DNA of 64,000 nt from Pseudoduganella lutea (GCF_004209755.1 NZ_CP035913.1:4216001-4280000); one strand, 5' to 3'; counted from the first letter of the stretch, positions 45,623-55,085 are shown. Numbers and translations are program-made. The notes: generated by a model not told the origin, from the letters alone.

Positions 45623-46459
45623 TCAACGCCCGTAGCGCTCGCGCAGCAGGGCCGCCATCGCCACGTTCAGCTCCCATGCGTCGGCCACGAGCTGCCGCGT
45701 GTAGGGCAGCCGGAACGTGTAGGGCGCCGGGCCGAATTCCGGCGTGATGGTCAGCACCGGTGCCCCGTCCGCGCGGCGCAGCGCCACGACGCGGTCCCAC
45801 CATGCCAGGTGGGCAGCCAGTTCGACCGCATACTCGGGTGCGCGGAAGTCCGGCACCTGCGGGCCTTGCGCGTGGCCCACGCGCGCGTGGATGTGCCGCA
45901 CGCGCGGCAGCACGGCATCGAGCATGGCCGGCTGGTCTTCCAGCAGCGATTCGCAGGCGGCGCACCAGTGCGACAGGTCGGCCGTCAGCCGCAGCCCCGG
46001 CAGGCGCTCCAGGTAGGGGCGCAGCAGCACCGGGTGGCCGGAAAAGCGGCTGCGGTGGATTTCGTGGACGATCGGCACGCGGTATTCGCGGGCGATCGCA
46101 TCGGCCAGCGCAATCAGTTCCTCGTTCTGTTCGGGCGTGTAGAAATCCTTGCCGGTGTGCGAATTCACCAGCAGCGGCCGCACCGAGCACGCCTGCGTCA
46201 GCAGCGACTGCAGGGCCGTGCGGTGGGCATGGAACTCCGTGTGGAACACGGTCTGCCATTGGGAAACGACGAGATCGAGCCCGGCATCGCCGATGCGGCG
46301 CAGCCAGTCTTCCCGCTCGGCGCCATCGTCGGGCAACGACATCTCAATGCCGTCGAAGCCGGCCTCCACCACGCGCTCGATGAACACCGGTGCGGCAAGC
46401 TCGTTATTGCCCCACTGCGGAGCGAGGATGCGGATTTTCGTCACGGCCGCTTCGGTCAC
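45623..46459 (-). CDS. Sugar phosphate isomerase/epimerase-like TIM barrel
   Basis: A 278-aa protein of the xylose-isomerase-like superfamily. Metal-site strands are visible as 'VPIVHEIHRSRFSG', 'LRLTADLSHW', 'VRHIHARVGHAQG' and 'LTITPEFGPAPY'. The start is GTG 46459, which overlaps the dioxygenase stop as GTGA; GTG 46444 is an alternative. The pair is probably a small catabolic unit acting on a sugar-like or cyclitol substrate, as such partners often are. The exact reaction is unknown. Confidence 0.85.
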   Translation of the reverse strand: MTEAAVTKIRILAPQWGNNELAAPVFIERVVEAGFDGIEMSLPDDGAEREDWLRRIGDAGLDLVVSQWQTVFHTEFHAHRTALQSLLTQACSVRPLLVNSHTGKDFYTPEQNEELIALADAIAREYRVPIVHEIHRSRFSGHPVLLRPYLERLPGLRLTADLSHWCAACESLLEDQPAMLDAVLPRVRHIHARVGHAQGPQVPDFRAPEYAVELAAHLAWWDRVVALRRADGAPVLTITPEFGPAPYTFRLPYTRQLVADAWELNVAMAALLRERYGR

Positions 46460-47295
46460 AGGAAACCCCGCACCGGGAACGATTCGCCGCGCTGGATCCA
46501 GTTCTGCGGCGAGTAGGCGGTGCGCCCGTCCGTTACGTGCAGCGTGTACGCATGGCGCGACACCGGCGAGCGGTTCGGCGCGCTGTAATGGGGCAGCAGC
46601 CCGTGGAAGCATACCAGCGCGCCGGCCTTGCACTCGAGCGGCACGGCGGTGCTGTCGTCCGGCCATGGCGTGGCGTCGAGCTTTTCCATGCGGATGTCGT
46701 CGCCATGGCGCACGAAGCGTTCGCGCAGCGGCGTACGGTGGCCACCCGGTTCGGCCCACAGGCAGCCGTTGTCCAGCGTGGCGTCTTCCAGCGCGAACCA
46801 GAAGGTGGTCACGCTGATCGGATCCGTCTCGAAATAGGTCGCATCCTGGTGCCAGCGCACCTCGCCGCCGATGCCCGGCTGCTTGAAGATGTACATCGAC
46901 TGCCATACCTGCGGCTGTGCCAGCCCGAGGTCATGGGCGACCTGCTGCAGCCGCGGGTCGGCGGAAAAGGCGCGGAACGCCGGATCGAGGTCGTGCATCG
47001 CATGGCCGATCTTGTTGATCGACAGTTCCTTCGGCTGGCGCAACTGGCCATCCGGGTCGAACGCTTCTTCCTCGAAGAAGCAGCGGATCGTGTTGTCCGA
47101 ACGGAGAAAGTATTCGTCGGCCTTTCTTTCCTGGTCCTTCGTGGTGAAGATGCCGCTGGCGGCGCCCGGGTCGAACGCATCGACGATGTGCGCGGCACCG
47201 GCGCGCAGCGCGGCGATGTCGTCCGGCGACTTGAAACCCGGAATGACGAGGAATCCGTCGCGTTGGTACTGCTCCTGTTGCGCTGCGCTCAGCAT
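46456..47295 (-). CDS. Phytanoyl-CoA dioxygenase (PhyH) family protein
   Basis: A 279-aa Fe(II)/2-oxoglutarate oxygenase from the ATG at 47295 (GGGAG). The iron site is 'VRWHQDATYFETDP' (HxD) and the distal His is in 'GLLPHYSAPNRSP', followed by the cosubstrate Arg in 'SRHAYTLHV'. PhyH homologues in bacteria hydroxylate diverse small molecules. It is coupled to the isomerase-like gene and divergent from a LysR regulator that probably controls both. Confidence 0.9.
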   Translation of the reverse strand: MLSAAQQEQYQRDGFLVIPGFKSPDDIAALRAGAAHIVDAFDPGAASGIFTTKDQERKADEYFLRSDNTIRCFFEEEAFDPDGQLRQPKELSINKIGHAMHDLDPAFRAFSADPRLQQVAHDLGLAQPQVWQSMYIFKQPGIGGEVRWHQDATYFETDPISVTTFWFALEDATLDNGCLWAEPGGHRTPLRERFVRHGDDIRMEKLDATPWPDDSTAVPLECKAGALVCFHGLLPHYSAPNRSPVSRHAYTLHVTDGRTAYSPQNWIQRGESFPVRGFL

Positions 47296-47367
47296 GGCGA
47301 TGCTCCCGATGGCTTTCAATGGATGATGCCGGCGATTGTACGGAACCCTGCCTTTCACGGAAAGGTA

Positions 47368-47406
47368 GACAATGGTTGACACATTGTCGCCGGAATGCAG
47401 ACAATG
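47368..47406. promoter_or_regulatory. LysR-type operator and promoter, three GACAATG half-sites
   Basis: GACAATG at 47368-47374, its inverse CATTGTC at 47382-47388, and GACAATG again at 47400-47406. A consensus TTGACA (47376-47381) sits between the first two; 18 bp later GACAAT (47400-47405) can serve as -10 for the LysR gene, whose ATG follows after 6 nt. Confidence 0.65.
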
Positions 47407-47411
47407 ACCCC

Positions 47412-48341
47412 ATGGACCAGCTGCGTGCAATGGAAATCTTCGTCGAGGTGGCCCGGCAGCGCAGCTTTTCGGAAGCCGCGCGCCGGCTCGGCCTGTCGCG
47501 CGCGATGGTGTCGAAGCACATCCTGCAGCTGGAAGAAAAACTGAACGCGCGGCTGCTGCACCGTTCCACGCGCGAAGTGAGCCTGACCGACGCCGGCCAG
47601 GCTTACCTGGCGCCCTGCGAAGCCGCCGTGCGGCAGGCACAGGAGGCCGCCCGCATCGTGGCGCATGCCGGCGACACGCTGGCCGGCCCGCTGCGCATCC
47701 AGGCGCCATCGAGCTTCGGCGTCACGTGGCTGGCCGATGCGCTGGCCCGTTTCAGCCTGCCGCACCCGCAACTGACGCCGCTGCTGCACGTGGACGACGC
47801 GCTGCTCGACCCGATCGCGCATGGTTTCGACCTGACGATCCGCGTCGGCGGCATCCCGGACAGCCGCGCGCTGGCGATCCGCCCGCTGGCCCCGTGCCGC
47901 GCCGTGCTGTGCGCCACGCCGGCATACCTGCAACGGCACGGCACGCCGCGCGAACCCGGCGACCTGGCCGTCCACCGCTGCCTGCATTTCTCGCACCTGA
48001 CCGACGGCACCGCGTGGCACTTCGAGCGGGCAGGCGAGCGCCGCACCGTGCACGTAAACGCCACCTTCACGTCGAACAACGGGCTGGTCCTGCACCACGC
48101 GGCCTTGCAGGATGCCGGCATCGTCTACAGCACCACCTTCCTCGCCTGGCGCGAGCTGCAGGCCGGCACGCTGGTGGCCGTGCTGCCCGACTGGCAGCTG
48201 CCGCTGAATCACCTGTCGGCGCTGTACCCGGCCAGCAGCCGGCTGTCGCCGAAGGTGCGCAAGCTGATCGATTTTCTCGTGGCCGAATACCAGCCGGTGC
48301 CGCCGTGGGATGCGGCGCTCGTGCTGGAGCATGAGCGGTAA
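47412..48341 (+). CDS. LysR-family transcriptional regulator
   Basis: A 309-aa regulator from the ATG at 47412. N-terminal HTH: 'MDQLRAMEIFVEVARQRSFS' then 'EAARRLGLSRAMVSKHILQL'. The substrate-binding domain (about 90-300) follows the pattern of the DsdC/AaeR-like subgroup ('GPLRIQAPSSFGVTWLADAL', 'DLTIRVGGIPDSRALAIRPL'). It is divergent from the dioxygenase/isomerase pair with shared half-sites between them. There is no ribosome site, in keeping with a leaderless message. Confidence 0.92.
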   Translation: MDQLRAMEIFVEVARQRSFSEAARRLGLSRAMVSKHILQLEEKLNARLLHRSTREVSLTDAGQAYLAPCEAAVRQAQEAARIVAHAGDTLAGPLRIQAPSSFGVTWLADALARFSLPHPQLTPLLHVDDALLDPIAHGFDLTIRVGGIPDSRALAIRPLAPCRAVLCATPAYLQRHGTPREPGDLAVHRCLHFSHLTDGTAWHFERAGERRTVHVNATFTSNNGLVLHHAALQDAGIVYSTTFLAWRELQAGTLVAVLPDWQLPLNHLSALYPASSRLSPKVRKLIDFLVAEYQPVPPWDAALVLEHER

Positions 48342-48681
48342 ATCGTTGGCAGGAAACCGTGGCAATGACGGGTCGTGCCGAAATGCGACGGGCTTCCGCT
48401 ATCGGTCGGGCTGGCAATCATGTGTATTTGCCGCTTAATACCCAGCACGATCCTCCGATTTAAGTTGGTGATTAATAATGTTTTCTACTTAGATTAGTTG
48501 CCGAGGCCAATTCATTGCCGGGATGATTTTAATTTTTCGGAATTAAACCATTTGAACTAAATTATTTTATTTGTAGTCTTTTCAGGGTTAATGGCGCATA
48601 GTGCCCCTGTTCGCACGGTTTCAACGTGATACTTACGAGAGCAATTCCATCGCTTTCTCCAGAATATAAATAAAGGCCACC
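48342..48681. other. A+T-rich intergenic region before the phasin gene
   Basis: 340 bp; 48450-48600 is strikingly A+T-rich for this genome. No ORF with support. TTGAAC (48552-48557) is a possible -35 box, but no convincing -10 box follows. The region is likely the phasin promoter and its upstream activation zone. Confidence 0.5.
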
Positions 48682-49314
48682 ATGTTCCCATATTCCCAGG
48701 CAGTTAATCCATCGCTTCGATCGCATCTGGAATCGCAAGCAGCATTCTTCAATGATTTTTCAAATTCCTTGTCGACGGCATTCCAGAATATTTATAGTGC
48801 AAATCTCAAGCTCGGCCAGGCAATGCTGGAAGAATCGGCAACCGTCGGGCGGCGTCTGCTGACCACCAGGGATACGGCCGAAGCCTTGCAGGTCGTGGCT
48901 TCCGCTGCGCAGCCGGCATCCAACAAGTATCGCGCCTACCAGCAGCACCTTTCGCGCCTTGCGGCCGATGCCCAGGTGGACTTTTCCCGCGTGACGCAGC
49001 AGCACGCACAGCACACTTCACGTACCGCGCGTGACCTCGTGGAAGAGGTGGCGCGCAATGCGGCAGAGCAAACGGAGAACAATCTCCGGCAGCAACGCGA
49101 AGCGGTAGAGAAAGCTGGCCAGTCGTTCCGCTTTGGCGCGACGCAGGATGACAATGACAGCGCGGATTCCGTGGCGGGTGCCCGGGATAAATCCAAGGGC
49201 AACGGCGCAAGTGTGCAAGTCGACGCACAAGCGGGCGGTGCATCCATTCATGGCAGTGCCCAGGGGCCAATTACGAATGCTGCTCATGAGCAAAGCAACA
49301 AGAAGTCCGGCTGA
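48682..49314 (+). CDS. Phasin family protein
   Basis: A 210-aa protein from the ATG at 48682 (AAAGG). The helical phasin-like domain (about 15-150) has 'FFNDFSNSLSTAFQNIYSAN' and 'LKLGQAMLEESATVGRRLLT', as in granule-coating phasins of the betaproteobacterial type. The last 60 residues are polar and disordered. Phasins coat polyhydroxyalkanoate granules; no PHA genes are near. The first 150 bases use more A/T-ending codons than the neighbours. Confidence 0.85.
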   Translation: MFPYSQAVNPSLRSHLESQAAFFNDFSNSLSTAFQNIYSANLKLGQAMLEESATVGRRLLTTRDTAEALQVVASAAQPASNKYRAYQQHLSRLAADAQVDFSRVTQQHAQHTSRTARDLVEEVARNAAEQTENNLRQQREAVEKAGQSFRFGATQDDNDSADSVAGARDKSKGNGASVQVDAQAGGASIHGSAQGPITNAAHEQSNKKSG

Positions 49315-49639
49315 CCGTATAACAGCAGAAGGTGCTGGCCTCGGGGGGCCGGCAATTTGAAGCTTTCCAAACCGCGATTTGCAGCCGAGATGGCTGTGAT
49401 CCGGTTTTTTTTCGTCTGTATTGATCAGGCGCCGTTCACACCCAGCCCAGCAGAACGTCCACATGCGTTCCTTAAAATGATTTCGGAAAATGGTGCAGTC
49501 CGTGCGCTTGGGACGATCTGTATGTGTGACAAAGCACGCATTTTCAGCACGCTACCATTTGCTAATGTGCTGCTCCCACCAGTTGAAACGTGAAACCATC
49601 CGCTGGCCCCGCTTCGTTGACGATGAGAGGAAAAAACCG
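49315..49639. other. Intergenic region without a supported gene
   Basis: 325 bp between the phasin and DUF5694 genes. One 78-codon frame (49357-49593) lacks a ribosome site and family match. I see no terminator with a clear T-run. Confidence 0.5.
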
Positions 49640-50731
49640 ATGCTGCATCGACTGGCCGGCCTGGGGGCCGCCGCCCTGTTCTGGACCGCTGGCGCAACGG
49701 CGCACGAACAGGCGGGAACCTTCGATCCCGGCAAATTCAAGGGGCCGACGAAAGGTGTGGCGAACGAGGTGATGGTGCTCGGCACGCCGCACCTGGCGCA
49801 GTTGCCGGCAAGCTTCCAGCCATCCGGCCTGGCCACGCTGGCCGAGCGCCTGCGCGGCTGGAGCCCCCGCATCGTCGCCATCGAGGCCGTGTCGGGCGTG
49901 CAGTGCGCCTTCCTGCGCCAGTATCCGCAGCGCTATCGCCAATCCGTCGAGCAGTACTGCCCGTGGGATCCCGCACCGGCGCGCGTGGCCACGGGCCTCG
50001 ATGTGGCGGGCGCGACCGCCGAGATCGAGCGCTTGCTGGCGAACTGGCCGGCGGCACCCACGCCGTCCCAGCGGCGCCGCCTTGCCGCCCTGTTCCTGGC
50101 CGGTGGCGAACCGGTGTCCGCGCTCGTGCAGTGGCTCCGCTTGCCGGAGACGGAACGGCGCACAGGCGACGGGCTCGATGCCACGCTGGTCGCAGCCCTC
50201 AGGGCAGAACGTGGCGGGCGCCGGCAGCGCGGCGAAGACACGATGATCGCCGCCCCCCTGGCGGCCGCGCTCGGGCTGGAGCGTGTCCACAGCATGGACG
50301 ACCATACGGCGGACAGCCCCGCATCGGACCCGAAAGCGTACAACGAAGCGCTCACGAAAGCCTGGGGCAATCCCGCGACCGCCAGGTACATTCAATTGTT
50401 CGATCGCTTTGCGGCCGGCCTTGGTGAACCGGAGGGTGTCATGGCGCTGTATCGCCACCTGAACGATCCGTCCGTGGCCAGGCTCAACTACGACAGCGAC
50501 TTCGGTGCGGCGCTCGAGGAAGGCTCGGCACAACAATTCGGCCGCAGCTATGTCGCCTACTGGGAAACACGCAACCTGCGCATGGCCGCGAACATCAGGG
50601 AAGCGGTTGGCTACCAGCCGGGCGGCCGCACGCTGGTCATCGTCGGCGCCTCGCACAAGCGCTATCTCGAAGCCTACCTGGACCAGATGCACGACGTACG
50701 CGTCGTGTCGACCAACCAGGTGCTGCACTAG
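49640..50731 (+). CDS. DUF5694 protein (TraB/GumN-like fold)
   Basis: A 363-aa exported protein from the ATG at 49640 (AGAGGA). Signal peptide: LHRLAGLGAAALFWTAGATA. Two GxxH motifs, 'EVMVLGTPHLAQLP' near the N-terminus and 'LVIVGASHKRYLEAYL' near the C-terminus, and the conserved 'RIVAIEAVSG' match DUF5694 and recall the TraB/Tiki metalloprotease-like group. The catalytic role is unproven. The upstream ORF extension has no signal-like features and is not used. Confidence 0.82.
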   Translation: MLHRLAGLGAAALFWTAGATAHEQAGTFDPGKFKGPTKGVANEVMVLGTPHLAQLPASFQPSGLATLAERLRGWSPRIVAIEAVSGVQCAFLRQYPQRYRQSVEQYCPWDPAPARVATGLDVAGATAEIERLLANWPAAPTPSQRRRLAALFLAGGEPVSALVQWLRLPETERRTGDGLDATLVAALRAERGGRRQRGEDTMIAAPLAAALGLERVHSMDDHTADSPASDPKAYNEALTKAWGNPATARYIQLFDRFAAGLGEPEGVMALYRHLNDPSVARLNYDSDFGAALEEGSAQQFGRSYVAYWETRNLRMAANIREAVGYQPGGRTLVIVGASHKRYLEAYLDQMHDVRVVSTNQVLH

Positions 50732-50785
50732 AAGCTGGCCACAGCTTCCCGCCATCGACAAATTCGACCATCCCCGACACTGAGC

Positions 50786-51397
50786 ATGCGGAAGCCTTCC
50801 AGACTGTTCTTTCTCCCCGGCGCCCTGGGCCGCAGGGAATTCTGGCATCCCCTTGCCGACCTGCTGGCCTTTCCGGGGCCGAGGGTCCATGTCGGCTGGC
50901 CCGGCTTCGGCGGCGTTCCGCCGGATGCGGGCGTGCGCGGCATCGACGATCTGGTGGCCAGGTTACTGGCGAGTGTCGCCGAGCCCAGTGCCATCATCGC
51001 GCAATCGATGGGGGGTGTCGTCGCCTTGCGTGCCGCGCTTGAAAAGCCGGAGCTCTTTACGCACCTGGTGCTGTCCGTGACGTCGGGTGGAATGGATATG
51101 ACGCCTTTCGATGCCGAGGACTGGCGACCGGGACTGCGGGCAAACCATCCGGGGTTGCCGGACTGGTTCACCAGCCATCAGGAAGACCTCTCGCCCAGGT
51201 TATCGACGCTGCGCATTCCCACACTGCTCCTGTGGGGCGATGCGGACCCGATCAGCCCCGTACAAGTGGGCCAGCGGCTCGCTTCGCTCTTGCCGCAGGC
51301 CCACTTGCACATCGTCCCGGGCGGAGAGCACGACGTCGGGTGCACGTTCGCCAGCACGATTGCGCCGCTCGTCGATCGGCACCTTGGGTTCGCTTGA
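50786..51397 (+). CDS. Alpha/beta hydrolase
   Basis: A 203-aa cytoplasmic hydrolase from the ATG at 50786. Catalytic triad candidates are Ser in 'IAQSMGGVVAL', Asp in 'LLLWGDADPIS' and His in 'VPGGEHDVGC'; the oxyanion loop is 'FFLPGALG'. No substrate can be predicted. It is placed 54 bp behind the DUF5694 gene, possibly in the same transcript. Confidence 0.88.
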   Translation: MRKPSRLFFLPGALGRREFWHPLADLLAFPGPRVHVGWPGFGGVPPDAGVRGIDDLVARLLASVAEPSAIIAQSMGGVVALRAALEKPELFTHLVLSVTSGGMDMTPFDAEDWRPGLRANHPGLPDWFTSHQEDLSPRLSTLRIPTLLLWGDADPISPVQVGQRLASLLPQAHLHIVPGGEHDVGCTFASTIAPLVDRHLGFA

Positions 51398-51554
51398 TGG
51401 CCCGACGCATCGGGTTCTGATTCGCGCATGGCCGGCACCCGGGCGCGCATGGTGCTCATGTATCGTTCTTCTTTTCTTCCTGTCGTGCTATCGTTATCGG
51501 GCGCCATACTGCGACACGAGCGGCGCCCCGCTAACCTTTCGGACGGAGCACGAT

Positions 51555-52904
51555 ATGTTGCAGACCACGCGCGTCATTCCCTTGCGTTTGTCGACCCTCA
51601 TCACTGGTATTGCCATCGGCCTTGCAGGCTGCGGCGGCAGCGGCGACCAGGGAGAGCCAGGCGCACAAGGCCTGCCCGGCCCCCCGGGCGCCAATGCGGA
51701 CGCCATCGCCACCATCGGCGAAGGCGCCATCATCATCGATGGCGCTGCCGCCGGCGATCCGAAGGAAAGCATCTATGTCCGCAAGGCCGGCCATGGCCCG
51801 AGGACCATCGTCCTCATCCCCGGCAACAACACTTCGGGCGCTACGTTCGACGGCATGATGGGCTTCTTCCGTTCTGTCGATGCGTTCAATGACGCTTATA
51901 CGGTCTACACCTTTGATTACCGCGGCAGCGGCAAGTCAAGCTACAACAAGAAGATCACGTCGCTGAAGGATTTCGCCGCCGATTTCGACAAGGTGATGAA
52001 CAAGATCGGCAACTTCCCGGCCTCCGGCGTCACGCTCGTGGGCTACTCGATGGGCTTCGGCGTCGCACTGGAAATGGTCATTGCCAACCCCGGGCGGTAT
52101 GCCAATATCGTCGGCCTGGCGGGGATCGGCACGCGGGGCGTGCGTGTCGGCTTCAATGCGAGCCAGGCGGGCACCGATACGGCCGGCCATGCATGGGCGA
52201 ACGGCGACTGGGTCACCGTGGCAAACGATGCCGCCGGCATTGCCGGTACCGCGTTCCAGCAGCGTTCGTGGCAGGGCGAGCAGCGCACCTACGCCAACGT
52301 GCAGGCCACGTGGGACGCGGTCGTCTACAACGATGTCCTGAAATACGACATCAGCAAGGCATTCACGCCGGCGGCTGTCACCGATCCCACGTTCCGCGCT
52401 TCGCCGAACTACACCGGTTCCCTGCTCGACGGGTTCACGATCCAGTACATGCCCGAATCGCTGTACTACGCGCATACATTCAACGTCTCGCCCGTCAACG
52501 TGGTCAAGCCCGTACCGAATGCCGACGGCAGCGTGGTCACCATTGCGGGCGACGGTCGCCTGGGCACGCTGTTCAACGGCAAGCGTGCCATGCTGGTGAA
52601 GGCCACCACCGATTTTGCCGCCTGGCGGGGCGACCAGGTCATCTACGACAACTACACGGCGACTTCGAAATATGACCTGAAGCGCGCGGGCGCCAATGTG
52701 ACCGCCGTGATGATCAATCCGAATCAGGGCTTCGACCACGGCTTTCCGGTCGCGCGGCCACTGGAAACGGTGCGGCTGATCGACGCCTTCATCAAGGCCG
52801 ATATCACGGCGCCCGGTGCGACAGGCGCGCTGGGCAACGCTGGCGTGGTCGTGTATGCGAATGCGGAAACGGCGTGGGAGACCGACACCTTCACCGGGTT
52901 CTGA
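51555..52904 (+). CDS. Alpha/beta hydrolase lipoprotein with collagen-like triplets
   Basis: A 449-aa protein from the ATG at 51555 (GGAG site). The lipobox is 'GIAIGLAGCGGSG'. Directly after the lipid Cys comes a short Gly-X-Y run (GDQGEPGAQGLPGPPGANA), then a hydrolase fold: 'RTIVLIPGNNTSG', 'TFDYRGSGKSSYN', nucleophile Ser in 'LVGYSMGFGVALEM' and late His in 'QGFDHGFPVARP'. The protein is presumably held on the outer membrane with the collagen-like stretch as spacer. The substrate is unknown. ORF sequence upstream of this ATG belongs to another frame of the preceding gene. Confidence 0.88.
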   Translation: MLQTTRVIPLRLSTLITGIAIGLAGCGGSGDQGEPGAQGLPGPPGANADAIATIGEGAIIIDGAAAGDPKESIYVRKAGHGPRTIVLIPGNNTSGATFDGMMGFFRSVDAFNDAYTVYTFDYRGSGKSSYNKKITSLKDFAADFDKVMNKIGNFPASGVTLVGYSMGFGVALEMVIANPGRYANIVGLAGIGTRGVRVGFNASQAGTDTAGHAWANGDWVTVANDAAGIAGTAFQQRSWQGEQRTYANVQATWDAVVYNDVLKYDISKAFTPAAVTDPTFRASPNYTGSLLDGFTIQYMPESLYYAHTFNVSPVNVVKPVPNADGSVVTIAGDGRLGTLFNGKRAMLVKATTDFAAWRGDQVIYDNYTATSKYDLKRAGANVTAVMINPNQGFDHGFPVARPLETVRLIDAFIKADITAPGATGALGNAGVVVYANAETAWETDTFTGF

Positions 52905-53085
52905 CGCATGGCGTGAAACCGGATTTCGCCAGTCTGGCGAGGCCATGGCAAGGTGCTGTGCGTTTGGGAACATCGGCGTGCAGATACCGATACCATGAAC
53001 GATCGCCAATGAGCCGCTTCCATGCTGAAACCCTCCGGCGCGTCTGCTACACTGATCTGTTCATTCACCCGGATAGTGCACCCGA

Positions 53086-55071
53086 TTGACCCAGATTCCT
53101 GCCCCTGAAGCCCTGCCGGCCGTGCTGGCCGGTCCCATCCTGCGCCGCCTCGAGCCGGGCCGCCTGGTGCTATGGCTGGTCGGCAGCGCGCCGCTCGGCC
53201 TGACCCTGGTGCTGGCGCCCAAGGAAAGCGAACCCCGGCGCGTGCTGCTGGACGCAAGCCACTGTCGCGTGGTGCGTGTCGGCCGCCACGCCTGCATTCA
53301 CCTGATCGATGTCGAGCTGCCCGAGCCGCTGCCGCAGGACACGCTCATCGAGTACGACCTGCTCGTCGCCCAGGGCGATGGCAGCGAGGCCGGCATTGCG
53401 CACTGGGCGCCGCACCTGCTGCATGCCGGCGCGGCGCGGCCGAACATGGTGCTGCGCAGCCGCAGCGACAATATCCTGTATGGCTCGTGCCGCAAGCCGC
53501 ATCATCCCGCGCCGGACGGCCTGGCGCGCGGCGACGACCTGATCGCTGAAAATGTGGAACGCGCCGACGAGCGGCCCGCCATGCTGATCATGTGCGGCGA
53601 CCAGGTGTATGCCGACGATGTGGCGGGCCCGATGCTGGTGGCGATCCATGCGCTGATCCGGCGCCTGGGCCTGTTCGCCGAATGCCTGGAAGGCGCCGTG
53701 GTCGCCGACAGCGAGGAGCTGTACCGCCATCCGGCCAGCTACTACCGGCGCGAAGAACTGCTGCCTGCGTTCAACGCCAACGAAGCGCTGCGCAACCGCT
53801 TCTTCACCGGCAAGAAAAAGCCGATCTTCACCACGGCCAGTGCGCAAAACCACCTGATGACACTGTCCGAGATGATGGCGATGTACCTGCTGGTCTGGTC
53901 GCCCGTGCCATGGCAACTGGTGGCGGATGCGCCCGCGCCCGCGCTCGATCCCAAGCATGAAGAGCGCTGGCGGCGCGAGTCGAAGGCGCTGGTGGGCTTT
54001 TGCCGCGACCTGCCGCGGGCCGCGCGGCTGCTGGCGCACGTGCAGACCCTGATGATCTTCGACGACCACGACGTCACCGACGACTGGAACCTGTCGGCCA
54101 AGTGGGAGACCGCCGCCTACGGACACCCGTTCTCGCGCCGCATCGTGGGCAATGCCCTGATCGCCTACATGCTGTGCCAGGGCTGGGGCAACCGCCCCGA
54201 GGTGTTCCAGGAGGCGCTGGACGAAATGACGGCACTGGCCGACACGGCCGCCCCGGCTTCCGATAACCGCCTGGATGCGCCGGTACAGGACGCGCTGATC
54301 GGGCGCCTGCTGGCGTTCCGTCAATGGGGTTTCGTTGTACGGACCCAGCCTGCGATCATCGTGCTCGATACCCGCACCCGGCGCTGGCGCAACCGGCGCA
54401 ACCCGGGCCATCCGTCGGGCCTGATGGACTGGGAAGCGCTGACCGAGCTGCAGCATGAACTGCTGGACGAAACGGCCGCCGTCATCGTCTCGGCGGCGCC
54501 CATGTTCGGGGTCAAGCTGATCGAGGTGGTGCAGCGGATCGCCACCTTTATTGGCCAGGCCCTGATCGTCGACGCCGAGAACTGGATGGCGCATCGCGGC
54601 GCCGCCAGCAGCATGCTCAATATCTTCCGCCATTCGCGCACGCCGGGCAATTACGTGGTGCTGTCGGGCGACGTGCATTATTCCTTTGCCTACGATGTCG
54701 AGGTGCGCGAATCGGATCGCACGCCGCATATCTGGCAGATCACCAGCAGTGGCATCAAGAACGAATTCCCGCACGGCCTGCTCAACTGGCTCGATCGCCT
54801 CAATCGCTGGCTGTACTCGCCGCGCTCGCCGCTGAACCTGTTCACCCAGCGCCGCGATCTTGCGATCTCGCCGCGCCTGCCCGACGCGCGCCAGCATGGC
54901 GAGCGTGTCTGGAACGGCGCCGGTGTCGGCCAGGTGTGGCTCGACGCGCAGGGGCGGCCAGTGCGCATCGTGCAGCACAATGCCGACGGCCGGCCGTCGA
55001 CCCGGTTCCTGGCGCCGGCACAGGACGCGTCCCGCGCGGCGGCCGCCGAGCAGCCTTTGGGGAAGCATTGA
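53086..55071 (+). CDS. PhoD-like (alkaline phosphatase D type) metallophosphatase
   Basis: A 661-aa protein. Metal-site motifs run in order: 'NILYGSCRKPHH', 'LIMCGDQVYADDVA', 'TLMIFDDHDVTDDWNLS' and 'YVVLSGDVHYSFAYDV', the hallmark of the PhoD/alkaline phosphatase D calcineurin-like fold. There is no signal peptide, so it appears cytoplasmic, unlike classical PhoD. The first possible start after the upstream stop is TTG 53086, with no clear ribosome site; a later GTG (53128) is possible. It is followed by a 92-aa gene 14 bp later. Confidence 0.88.
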   Translation: MTQIPAPEALPAVLAGPILRRLEPGRLVLWLVGSAPLGLTLVLAPKESEPRRVLLDASHCRVVRVGRHACIHLIDVELPEPLPQDTLIEYDLLVAQGDGSEAGIAHWAPHLLHAGAARPNMVLRSRSDNILYGSCRKPHHPAPDGLARGDDLIAENVERADERPAMLIMCGDQVYADDVAGPMLVAIHALIRRLGLFAECLEGAVVADSEELYRHPASYYRREELLPAFNANEALRNRFFTGKKKPIFTTASAQNHLMTLSEMMAMYLLVWSPVPWQLVADAPAPALDPKHEERWRRESKALVGFCRDLPRAARLLAHVQTLMIFDDHDVTDDWNLSAKWETAAYGHPFSRRIVGNALIAYMLCQGWGNRPEVFQEALDEMTALADTAAPASDNRLDAPVQDALIGRLLAFRQWGFVVRTQPAIIVLDTRTRRWRNRRNPGHPSGLMDWEALTELQHELLDETAAVIVSAAPMFGVKLIEVVQRIATFIGQALIVDAENWMAHRGAASSMLNIFRHSRTPGNYVVLSGDVHYSFAYDVEVRESDRTPHIWQITSSGIKNEFPHGLLNWLDRLNRWLYSPRSPLNLFTQRRDLAISPRLPDARQHGERVWNGAGVGQVWLDAQGRPVRIVQHNADGRPSTRFLAPAQDASRAAAAEQPLGKH

Positions 55072-55085
55072 TTGCTGGAGAAGAT

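Noticed and set aside
49357..49593. 78-codon plus-strand frame between the phasin and DUF5694 genes
   Set aside because: Non-ATG start without ribosome site, no family.
53170..55068. 632-codon minus-strand frame opposite the PhoD-like gene
   Set aside because: No motif, and the plus strand carries all metal-site motifs.
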